Assembly (NCBI GenBank): GCA_034716155.1
Contig: JAYEFR010000053.1
Span: forward strand, 1 to 64,000
Reading direction: 5' to 3'
Source of the DNA: JAGGYK01 sp034716155
Lineage (GTDB): Bacteria > Desulfobacterota > Desulfomonilia > UBA1062
Length of the DNA stretch: 64,000 nt
A program made the position numbers and the translations under genes. This document shows, in pieces, positions 42,825 through 50,077 of the stretch. The notes under the pieces are model-generated. The model did not search any database. It was not told the origin of the DNA and saw only the letters and a program-made list of their open reading frames with translations. The first letter of the stretch is position 1, and each line of letters starts with the position of its first letter.

Positions 42825-44180
42825 TTCATCCAACCTTTCTCTTGTCCGGCTCTCTATATCATCAAGCGCTACCTTGTCCTTTGCCTCAAATCTCAAGACA
42901 ATCACAGGCTGGGTGTTGGAAGGCCTCACAAGGCCCCATGTATTACCCTCCTCAAAACGGATGCCATCTATATCTATACAATCTTTATATCTATCTTTTG
43001 CATACCTTGCGAATTCCTCTACTACCTTAAACTTTATCTCATCAGGGCAGGATATCCTGATCTCCGGCGTATTCGCCATCTTCGGGAGGCCGTCAAATAT
43101 GGATTGTGGGTCATCTTCGCTGCTCAGGATCTCCAGGAGCCTAGCCCCTGCATATATGGCATCATCAAAACCATACCATCTGTCGAGGAAGAATATATGA
43201 CCGCTCATCTCTCCTGCAAGGGCGGCTTTTTCTTCCATCAGCCTTGCCTTCATCAAAGAATGGCCGACCTTTCCCATGATAGGTATGCCGCCCGCCCTTT
43301 TCACCTCATCAAAGAGGACCCTTGAGCACTTCACCTCTCCTATGATCTTTGCCCCTTTCTTTTCCTTAAGGATCGCGCCCGCAAGTATGGCGGTAATCCG
43401 ATCCCCGTATATGTTATCCCCTTTAGAGTCTATCACCCCTATGCGGTCTGCATCTCCGTCAAGGCCTATGCCTAAATCCGTACCTTTAGCCAGAACCTCC
43501 TGCCTCAGCATGGTGATCCCTTCTTTTGTGGTCGGGTCCGGGTGATGGTTTGGAAAACGACCGTCCGGTTCCATGCATATGCCGGAAACATCCATGCCCA
43601 AACCCTCATAGACCGCCTTTGCAGGGGCGCCGCCTACACCATTACCAGGGTCTATAACCACCTTTAACGTATTTGGACATCTTCCTATCCGTGATAGGAT
43701 ATCATCCACATATTCATCCATTATATTATACTCTGACATCCCGCCCTTGGCAAAAGACCCACTATCCGCATACCCTTCCTGCTCCATGATGGCGCGTATC
43801 TTTTGTATCTCAGGGCCGAATATGGTGGTCTTATTTAGCGCTATCTTGAACCCATTATTGTCAGGCGGATTGTGTGAGCCTGTGACCACAATACCCCCAT
43901 CCAGATCCAGATTAAACAAGGAAAAATACATCACAGGTGTCGGTACCATGCCGATATCTACTACATCTATGCCGCTATTTGTTATACTTTCCTTTAGGAT
44001 CTCCTTAAACCCGGGTGAAGACAGCCTTGCATCCATAGCCAGACATACCTTCCTTACTCCATGGCCCAACCAGTATGTGCTTACAGCCCTGCCTAATCCT
44101 TGCACAAACCCGTCTGTGAGGTCGCTGCCCACCACACCCCTTATATCATACTCCCTGAATACCTCTGGATTCATTACCAC
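42792..44180 (-). CDS. Phosphomannomutase/phosphoglucomutase
   Basis: A 462-residue alpha-D-phosphohexomutase (AlgC/ManB type) that interconverts hexose 1- and 6-phosphates for sugar nucleotide and polysaccharide synthesis. The phosphoserine loop is GGIVVTGSHNPPDNNGFK near residue 93. The metal loop GIGLDGDADRIGVID is near 240, the sugar-binding GEMSGHIFF near 322, and the phosphate-binding RPSNTQPVIVLRFEA near 420. GGAGG lies 5 nt before the ATG. The final residues, NSRESKR, and the TAG stop are encoded by a heptamer array rather than by family sequence. Confidence 0.93.
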   Translation of the reverse strand: MVMNPEVFREYDIRGVVGSDLTDGFVQGLGRAVSTYWLGHGVRKVCLAMDARLSSPGFKEILKESITNSGIDVVDIGMVPTPVMYFSLFNLDLDGGIVVTGSHNPPDNNGFKIALNKTTIFGPEIQKIRAIMEQEGYADSGSFAKGGMSEYNIMDEYVDDILSRIGRCPNTLKVVIDPGNGVGGAPAKAVYEGLGMDVSGICMEPDGRFPNHHPDPTTKEGITMLRQEVLAKGTDLGIGLDGDADRIGVIDSKGDNIYGDRITAILAGAILKEKKGAKIIGEVKCSRVLFDEVKRAGGIPIMGKVGHSLMKARLMEEKAALAGEMSGHIFFLDRWYGFDDAIYAGARLLEILSSEDDPQSIFDGLPKMANTPEIRISCPDEIKFKVVEEFARYAKDRYKDCIDIDGIRFEEGNTWGLVRPSNTQPVIVLRFEAKDKVALDDIESRTRERLDEIIKNSRESKR

Positions 44181-44196
44181 CTCCTAAAAAAATACT

Positions 44197-44339
44197 CGTC
44201 AGTCGACAGTCAATAGTCAAAAGACAGTCGACAGTCAATAGTCAAAAAAGACAGTCGTCAGTCCAAAAGATAGTCGTCAGTCCAAAAGATAGTCGAGAGT
44301 CGAGAGTCGAGAGTCAAAAAGCCAGTCAACAGTCGAAAA
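44197..44339. repeat. Minus-oriented GACTNNN heptamer array upstream of phosphohexomutase
   Basis: About 17 units such as CAGTCGACAGTCAATAGTC, broken by AAAAGA or AAAAAAGA spacers. It faces the array at 44650-44846 in opposite orientation around a RelE remnant. Confidence 0.85.
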
Positions 44340-44432
44340 GCGCTTTGTCTATCTTTGCCCGACTCAGTGTGTTACTGGTGTTACACTTGAGTCTATCTTT
44401 CGTACAGACTCTATATGAAAATAAGTACAAAG

Positions 44433-44488
44433 CATTGTAGGGGACTTCTGCCCTCATCGGCCCGATTAAGGCAACGGGCCCTACATTG
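44433..44488 (-). repeat. TGTAGGG palindromic element (reverse copy)
   Basis: Reading the minus strand: TGTAGGGCCCGTTGCC, TTAATCGGGCCGATGAGGGC, then CCCCTACAATG. It is the same element as at 29625, 48344 and 52057. It ends where the RelE remnant begins. Confidence 0.75.
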
Positions 44489-44495
44489 CTGATGA

Positions 44496-44673
44496 ACTAA
44501 AAAAGCCATCGAAGAACGTCTGACTTCACGGCCTCAAGTCTATGGCAATCCCCTACAGAGAACGCTCATAAGGATATTGGAAGTTGAGGGTGGGTGACTA
44601 TCGGATTATTTTTAAGGCATCCGGCAATGAGATACTGATTCTTGGAATTATCCTCGACTATCTTTTGGACTGA
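44496..44673 (+). pseudogene. RelE/ParE-type toxin remnant
   Basis: One frame from 44496 reads TKKAIEERLTSRPQVYGNPL and QRTL. A second frame from about 44571 reads GYWKLRVGDYRIIFKASGNE and ILILGI. Together they match the body of a RelE/ParE toxin (IEERL, NPLxxxLKGxxKLRVGDYRIIF, ILGI). One extra T near 44569 accounts for the frame change. There is no start codon: the 5' end is cut by a palindromic element. The 3' end (LDYLLD, stop) is supplied by a heptamer array in place of the usual HRR ending. No antitoxin is seen. A dead gene. Confidence 0.72.
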
Positions 44674-44846
44674 CGACTGCCGACTATCTTTTGGACTGAC
44701 GACTATCTTTTGGACTATCGACTATCTTTTGGACTGACGACTGACGACTGTCTTTTCGACTGCCGACTATCGACTATCTTTTTGACTGTCGACTGACGAC
44801 TATTGACTGTTGACTGTTTTTCGGACTCTCGACTGTCTTTTCCGAC
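44650..44846. repeat. Plus-oriented GACTNNN heptamer array
   Basis: About 22 units (GACTATC, GACTGAC, GACTGCC, GACTGTC) separated by TTTTG, TTTTC or TTTTT breaks, ending near GACTCTCGACTGTC. It is the longest array in the window. Confidence 0.85.
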
Positions 44847-44944
44847 TGTTTTTTGTTGTCTTTATATCCAATTTTGTTGTATAAATACAACACCATAGAA
44901 AATAGTAGATTTTTAACTCCTTGTTTTTATATGGTTTTTAGATA

Positions 44945-44961
44945 TTGGCACGCAAGTTGTA
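44945..44961 (+). promoter_or_regulatory. Candidate sigma-54 promoter of the porin gene
   Basis: TTGGCACG-CAAG-TTGTA matches the sigma-54 consensus TGGCACG-N4-TTGCA except for T in place of C in the -12 element. The GG and GT dinucleotides are 10 bp apart as required. It lies about 160 bp before the porin ATG. Confidence 0.45.
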
Positions 44962-45014
44962 TACTTAGGCCAATTAAGGTATCAGTTTTTCTGCAAAATT
45001 TTTTTGAATAGGTG

Positions 45015-45043
45015 TTGACATAAAAATAAATGTAGTTTAAAAA
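45015..45043 (+). promoter_or_regulatory. Candidate sigma-70 promoter of the porin gene
   Basis: A consensus TTGACA (45015-45020) is followed after 17 bp by TAAAAA (45038-45043), about 79 bp before the porin start codon. Confidence 0.45.
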
Positions 45044-45121
45044 CGAGAAAGTGAGATGATATGGGGGTTTACAAGGTCAAAGATCCAACAAATAAAAAAC
45101 AAATTTAAGGAGGACGGATTT

Positions 45122-46963
45122 ATGAAAAATTTTTGGGCTAAGTTAATCTTATTGGCAATAGTTGCCTTCGCGTTTACTCTGCCTGCATGGGCGGTTGAGC
45201 TTAAATTAAGCGGGTCATATGAGATGCAGGGCAGGTACTATGTCGAGTCGGACATCGTCCACGCGAAACGCTTTGGGGCAGCGGCTTCTATCGGGTCACA
45301 GATGGAGGCTATAACCAAGGATGCAGCAACGACGGCGTATGGGAATCTTTCGAGTCTCACCCCTTCAGCTGGAGCTAATTTAGAGGTTGCTCTCTATGGC
45401 CCTAATTCTCCTAGTATCGATGGATATCTCACAGCAGCAGAATTAACGGCTCTAGGTGCGCCTTACTCTGCTCTTGCTCCTTTAGTAACGGGCGACCCTC
45501 TTAATTATTATGCTACACAGGCATATATTGACTCCAAGATCACAGCTGCAACGACTCTTGATCCTATTATGCCAAATGGCGATATCACCGACACGGAAGA
45601 CTATGACAGGTATCTCAAGCACTACTTTACGATCGATCCAAAGCTCATTATCACAGACAGGATATCCATAAGCGCAAACATCGTTGCCTATGAGAACAAG
45701 CTGGACTGGGACAAATACGGAAGGTATGACAAGGGATCAGGTGACAGGCTCTACGATGAGTATGACAGATACAATATCTTCCGCATAGACAACCTGTGGG
45801 CGGATATCGTCACAGACTACGGGATGTTTACCCTCGGCAAGACAGCATCCTTTTTAGGCATCGGCTATTTTATCCCCCTTGGAAGGGTTACCCCTTCCCT
45901 TGACAAATGGACACTCGGCCTGATCTGGCACAAGGACGACGAAGACGGCGGCAACTGGAATGATGGTACAACAAACTCCGATGATATCGACACTGATGCC
46001 TTTATCGCTATGGGCATATACAATACACCAGCTCTGAGCTTTACAGGAAGCCTGACATATGCATACACCGGGTCTGACGGTGGGGGCGGCCAGTCCTACA
46101 AACCTACGGTGAAGCTGACCTACAGACAAGACGCCCTTACCTTGAATGCATTCGCGCGCTATGCAACAGGGGTATTCGCTGACAAGGACGACGGTTCGCT
46201 GGTAGCTAAGGCTGCTCAACTTGCTGGACTTACTTTGCTGGGTCCCCCATACTCAGATCTTCTGGTGGGAGGTAAATTCAAGGACGACTGGGAATACGGC
46301 GGTTATTCAGGTTATGTGGAGGCAAGCTATGACTTGAGTGATGTGGCAGATGTAAATCTTACACCAAGGCTGACCCTTGCATACGCATCCGGCGCCGACG
46401 AGCCCACAAAGGTCTCCGGCTACTTTGATGACAGCATGGACTTTGGCACATGGCTGATGAACGATGTCTCTGATACATACAGCATGTATTTCGAGACACC
46501 TGTCTCAAACAACTTTGACGCACTTGGCGATCCAGACATGGATGACTACAGCTTCTCCAACATCATGCTGGTAAGCCTGGGCGCTGATTTGCAGGTAAGC
46601 GAAAAGCTCGGCCTCACCGGCAACATCATCTGGGCCAAGAAGGCAAACACAGACTATCTGGAGAACTGGGATCCAACAAACTACCTGCTTAATGCCATCA
46701 ATCAGGACCTTACAAAGCTCGGGACACCATTTGGGCCGACCACAAAGAACAAGGTGGACGACGGCCTCGGATGGGAGATCAATGCAAAGGCCACCTACCA
46801 GGTGCAGGACAATCTCTCTGTTGCCCTTCAGGCTGGATACTATGCGCCCGGCGACTTCTATGAAAGCGCATTTGAAAAGGACTTTGGTAATACACCGACA
46901 GGAACAGGACTCGAGATCGAAAACGAGTATGCCGCAAGGTGGTTTGCAACGGTCACATTCTAG
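45122..46963 (+). CDS. Large outer-membrane porin-like beta-barrel
   Basis: A 613-residue predicted outer-membrane protein. Signal peptide (residues 1-24, ending AWA) followed by VELKLSGSYEMQGRYYVES, a typical first strand. The rest is rich in Asp, Gly, Tyr and Trp with alternating patterns, and the last residues AARWFATVTF end in Phe, the usual signal for barrel insertion. Loops are large and Asp-rich (KDDEDGGNWNDG), suggesting cation binding. I chose the ATG at 45122 because AGGAGG lies 8 nt upstream; a frame from 45056 would put 22 residues before the signal peptide. An intrinsic terminator follows. Substrate unknown. Confidence 0.85.
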   Translation: MKNFWAKLILLAIVAFAFTLPAWAVELKLSGSYEMQGRYYVESDIVHAKRFGAAASIGSQMEAITKDAATTAYGNLSSLTPSAGANLEVALYGPNSPSIDGYLTAAELTALGAPYSALAPLVTGDPLNYYATQAYIDSKITAATTLDPIMPNGDITDTEDYDRYLKHYFTIDPKLIITDRISISANIVAYENKLDWDKYGRYDKGSGDRLYDEYDRYNIFRIDNLWADIVTDYGMFTLGKTASFLGIGYFIPLGRVTPSLDKWTLGLIWHKDDEDGGNWNDGTTNSDDIDTDAFIAMGIYNTPALSFTGSLTYAYTGSDGGGGQSYKPTVKLTYRQDALTLNAFARYATGVFADKDDGSLVAKAAQLAGLTLLGPPYSDLLVGGKFKDDWEYGGYSGYVEASYDLSDVADVNLTPRLTLAYASGADEPTKVSGYFDDSMDFGTWLMNDVSDTYSMYFETPVSNNFDALGDPDMDDYSFSNIMLVSLGADLQVSEKLGLTGNIIWAKKANTDYLENWDPTNYLLNAINQDLTKLGTPFGPTTKNKVDDGLGWEINAKATYQVQDNLSVALQAGYYAPGDFYESAFEKDFGNTPTGTGLEIENEYAARWFATVTF

Positions 46964-46988
46964 TAAAAAACTTTTAAGCTGACTTAAA

Positions 46989-47019
46989 AAGAGGGGGCAA
47001 TTATGCTCCCTCTTTTTTT
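46989..47019 (+). terminator. Intrinsic terminator after porin gene
   Basis: AAGAGGGGGCA and TGCTCCCTCTT form an 11-bp stem (one G-T pair) with a 4-nt ATTA loop, followed by seven T. It lies 26 nt after the porin stop. Confidence 0.9.
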
Positions 47020-47032
47020 ATACGGAGGCGCC

Positions 47033-47551
47033 ATGAAAGATGATAAGGATGCCATATTAGAAAAGGCATATAATGCCGCACTGAACTATGAAAAGAAATG
47101 TACTGGCTGTGCCCAGACTTGCATTGCCGGGATATTCGATGCCTTAAGCATTGAAAATGACGATGTGTTTAAGAGTGCAAGCGGGCTTGCAGACGGGTTA
47201 GGGCTCACAGGCGACGGCACATGCGGAGCCCTTGTCGGCGGGGCAATGGTCATAGGTTATCTGTTTGGCAGGGAGAAAAAGGACTTTCCCGACATGTTGA
47301 AACCCATGAAATCATATATAACGGCAAAAAAACTCCATGATAGATTTTGTGAAAAATACGGATCATGCAGGTGCTATGACATCCAGAAACACCTTATGGG
47401 CAGGACATTCAATCTCTACGACCCAAACGGGCTGAAAGAAGCGACAGATTTTGGTATGATGGATCATTGTTCAAAGGTTGTCGGCACTGCAGCAATGCTT
47501 GCTGCAGAGATAATATTAGATGAGATGGAGCGCAAAAAAGAAAAAAAGTGA
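47033..47551 (+). CDS. C_GCAxxG_C_C family redox protein
   Basis: A 172-residue protein with the family's cysteine pattern: CTGCAQTCIAGIFD near residue 26, GLTGDGTCGALVGGAMVIG near 59 and, in the C-terminal part, FCEKYGSCRCYDI near 108 and DHCSKVV near 148. Family members in anaerobes are thought to bind an iron-sulfur or heme cofactor and accept electrons, but no reaction is proven. I chose ATG 47033, which has GGAGG 4 nt upstream; a frame from 47003 would start inside the porin terminator. Monocistronic. Confidence 0.82.
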   Translation: MKDDKDAILEKAYNAALNYEKKCTGCAQTCIAGIFDALSIENDDVFKSASGLADGLGLTGDGTCGALVGGAMVIGYLFGREKKDFPDMLKPMKSYITAKKLHDRFCEKYGSCRCYDIQKHLMGRTFNLYDPNGLKEATDFGMMDHCSKVVGTAAMLAAEIILDEMERKKEKK

Positions 47552-47647
47552 ATCGTAAAAAGGTGTTGGGTGATTAAGGATAGTCGAAAGTCAAGATCTT
47601 TGCATCATTGAAGAGCCTGTCATTGCGAGGTCTCTTAATTATATTCT

Positions 47648-48298
47648 TTAAGGCTGCGGCATATCCTCTTTTGACAGCCAGGGCCTCTTATCTTTGCCAA
47701 GAATTTTTGATATCTTCTCAGCGATCCATTCAAAGGGCAGATCCGGATAGGGCCTGAATTTTTCTATATATTCGATATACGGTCTTCCTTGAAGATCTTT
47801 GTCCGGCAGCATGGCATCATCCTTAGCGTTAAACTCAACAACTGGCAGCCCGTTTTTTTCACACAGGGCTTTGTCAAACGTGGGGGCTGCACTCACCCAT
47901 CTCCCATCAAGAAAGAACTGGGTATACCCATGACGCGGAAACACGTTAGTGCCTGTCATCTGAACAATCTTATGCGGTACTCTATGGTTTCTGATCCTGG
48001 CAAATACCAGCCGTGAGGGGATCTTCGCAGCCCGGCCCAATGCAGCAAGCAGCACTGCCTTCTGCACACAGTAGCCCTTCCCCCATTCAAGCACCTTCGA
48101 TGCGATAAAATCTTCCTTGAATACAGAGATCATATAGAGGCTGTAGGCAATCGAATCCCTTACAAAATAGAAAAGCTCTATAGCCTTTTGCCTGTCATCT
48201 GTACACTTATAAGTAATACGGTCTGCTCTATCTATTATCCCTGGATTCTCACAATCAATTGTAAAGGTCGGTTTGAGACATTCTTCCATTTCATTCAT
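47648..48298 (-). CDS. Transglutaminase-like cysteine protease-fold protein
   Basis: A 216-residue cytoplasmic protein with the transglutaminase-core triad: Cys in EWGKGYCVQKAVLLAALGRA near residue 80, His in FPRHGYTQFFLDGRW near 125, Asp in SAAPTFDKALC near 143. No signal peptide. The YFVRDSIAYS segment is typical of this family, whose bacterial members act as peptidases or transferases. I chose ATG 48298 (MNEMEECL), with GAGGAG 7 nt upstream; frames from 48304 and 48313 have no better site. Its partner or substrate is unknown. Confidence 0.82.
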   Translation of the reverse strand: MNEMEECLKPTFTIDCENPGIIDRADRITYKCTDDRQKAIELFYFVRDSIAYSLYMISVFKEDFIASKVLEWGKGYCVQKAVLLAALGRAAKIPSRLVFARIRNHRVPHKIVQMTGTNVFPRHGYTQFFLDGRWVSAAPTFDKALCEKNGLPVVEFNAKDDAMLPDKDLQGRPYIEYIEKFRPYPDLPFEWIAEKISKILGKDKRPWLSKEDMPQP

Positions 48299-48343
48299 AA
48301 ACATTCTCCTCAAAAAAATCCGGCATCAGTATTTTGCAATGGC

Positions 48344-48460
48344 CCTGTATGACATATTCCCCTTAAGCGGGCCGATGAGGGCAAAAGGCCCCTACAAAAC
48401 TTTGTACCTGTTTTCATATAAACCACCATGGCCTTTTCGGCCACAACGAAGTATGAAAAG
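48344..48460. repeat. Composite palindromic repeat (TGTAGGG element plus hairpin element)
   Basis: CCCTGTATGACATATTCC, TTAAGCGGGCCGATGAGGGC, GGCCCCTACA, then CTTTGTACC, then TTTTCATATAAACCACCATG, inner stem GGCC-TTTTC-GGCC, ACAACGAAGTATGAAAA. Same two modules as at 29549-29676 but in the opposite order. Confidence 0.75.
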
Positions 48461-48480
48461 CTCTCAGCTGTATAAGAAGA

Positions 48481-48620
48481 GACCTTTGCACAATTGCTTT
48501 TATATTCATTGCGAGGAGGTTTTTAGGCCGACGTGGCAATCCCGTTGGTTGCAGGCACTTTGAGATTGCTTCGTCGCTTAAGCTCCTCGCAATGACAATA
48601 TGGGTATTATGCAAAGGTCT
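48481..48620. repeat. MITE-like element with nested inverted repeats
   Basis: Outer arms AGACCTTTGCA and TGCAAAGGTCT enclose inner arms CATTGCGAGGAG (48507-48518) and CTCCTCGCAATG (48583-48594), with a second inner pair GACGTGGCAATC / GATTGCTTCGTC. The inner part recurs at 63868-63938. No coding sequence is inside. The outer arms look like IS-type terminal repeats. Confidence 0.75.
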
Positions 48621-48654
48621 CAAGAATTGAATCTATATTTCTCTTTAAGCTGAA

Positions 48655-48682
48655 AACCGACCCCTGATCCCTGACCCATATT
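48655..48682. repeat. CTGAYCC heptamer units
   Basis: CCGACCCCTGATCCCTGACCC, three 7-bp units, the reverse form of the block at 1500-1520. Confidence 0.6.
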
Positions 48683-48736
48683 TTCATATACATATAAATC
48701 CTGTAACAAACAAAAATCGATAATACAGAAAAATGG

Positions 48737-49987
48737 TTAATATTTAAAAAGCTTATTGCCCAGCTTTTTCTGATCTTCATCCCAGCGTTTTATCAGATAA
48801 TATTTTTCACTTTCAAATACCCTGTTGATACTCTCAAAATATTCTTCGCATTCCTTTGTGCCCATATGACCTGTCTTATTGACAAACGACAGGATTCTGG
48901 AATGATAGAATGGGACCATGGCCTCGATAACCTTTTTCCGGGGGATCTCTTTATTTCTATAAGCAATGGCAAAACTGAACAACACCCTTGCCCAGAGATC
49001 ACTCGGGTAATAAAACTGATCTCTTGAGAGCCTTTTTGTCTTACCAAGTTCTATCAACTCCGGTTGAGGAATGATCTTCTTCCACTCCTTCCCATAACTA
49101 TCAAAACCAGAGATAAAACTTTTATATAATGCATCTGTATCAACATTTACGACAGGCGGTTTCTCTTCTGCACCGAGCCCAAAACCAAAGATACTGCTGG
49201 GCCAGCTCTTAGTGGTGTCCTTCCATAGATACTCAAAATCGGCCATCAGATCAAAAACCGTCATAACGACCTGTGTGAACATGGGGCCTAAATCCTTGGC
49301 CGGATCCTTGGCCCGGTGGCTCTTTGGAGAACCTAAAAAGGTCTGGCATACCTTAAAACGCCTGGCGATGGCGACCGTGGTCATCCAGATATCAATGCCA
49401 AAATTGGCAATATTTTCGTTCCAGAGTTTTTCTGACAAAAATGCCCTGGCCAATCTCCCGGAAAACCCAAAATCCCCTCCAATAGGCTGCCTTACCCTCA
49501 GACCAAAGAGGGTCCTCAGCAAAGGATAAGCAATATGATTGGTAATAGAACCATCATATTTATGACGTATGTAGATCGGGGTTACATAATTAAAACCTGC
49601 TAAAAGGGGTTCGCCCAAGTATTGAATCCACTGAGGTGTAATGCTTTTTAGATCCGCATCCACCACTATGACTGCCTTGGCATTGAGCTCAACAGCGGCC
49701 TCAAACAAATTCTTAAAATTGTTGCCCTTGCCCTTTACCCCCTTCGGGGTGGAGATATATATTTTGGGAACCTTTGTCGGCGTATTCATAAAGGCATCTT
49801 TTGTCCCATCAGGTGAACTATTGTCTACATTTATGATCACTGATTTCTTATCCGGAAAATGGCTGATCAAACCACGACTGGCCACATCCGTAGGATAGGA
49901 AATAGAATCCGCCTCATTATACGAAGGTATGCCGACAATAACCTCTGCGCTATCTACACGCTCCGGGTTTTCAACAATAATGTCCAT
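48737..49987 (-). CDS. GT-A fold glycosyltransferase
   Basis: A 416-residue soluble glycosyltransferase. VIVGIPSYNEADSISYPTDV near residue 14 is the nucleotide-sugar fold start. IINVDNSSPDGTKDAF near 50 is the first Asp region, and VVDADLKSITPQWI near 106 carries the DxD metal motif. QPIGGDFGFSGRLAR near 170 is a conserved catalytic region. The rest is helical and aromatic-rich. Retaining GT81/GT78-like enzymes that make glucosyl- or mannosylglycerate compounds share this layout, but the acceptor cannot be told. I chose ATG 49987, with GGAGG 5 nt upstream. It follows the AOR gene by 90 nt, and a hexomutase gene lies nearby. Confidence 0.8.
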   Translation of the reverse strand: MDIIVENPERVDSAEVIVGIPSYNEADSISYPTDVASRGLISHFPDKKSVIINVDNSSPDGTKDAFMNTPTKVPKIYISTPKGVKGKGNNFKNLFEAAVELNAKAVIVVDADLKSITPQWIQYLGEPLLAGFNYVTPIYIRHKYDGSITNHIAYPLLRTLFGLRVRQPIGGDFGFSGRLARAFLSEKLWNENIANFGIDIWMTTVAIARRFKVCQTFLGSPKSHRAKDPAKDLGPMFTQVVMTVFDLMADFEYLWKDTTKSWPSSIFGFGLGAEEKPPVVNVDTDALYKSFISGFDSYGKEWKKIIPQPELIELGKTKRLSRDQFYYPSDLWARVLFSFAIAYRNKEIPRKKVIEAMVPFYHSRILSFVNKTGHMGTKECEEYFESINRVFESEKYYLIKRWDEDQKKLGNKLFKY

Positions 49988-50077
49988 GTCTTCCTCCCTT
50001 ATTATAGCTTGTCTGTTAATCCCTCGGCATTTCGCCTGCATTTATTAAATCATCTTTTCTCTGTATGCCTTATCCCT

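Noticed and set aside
44197..44846. Heptamer arrays as a possible CRISPR array
   Set aside because: The period is 7 bp, there are no unique spacers of 30-40 bp, and no cas genes are near.
47033..47551. Selenocysteine in the C_GCAxxG_C_C protein
   Set aside because: The motif cysteines are encoded by ordinary codons and no in-frame TGA or SECIS-like hairpin is seen.
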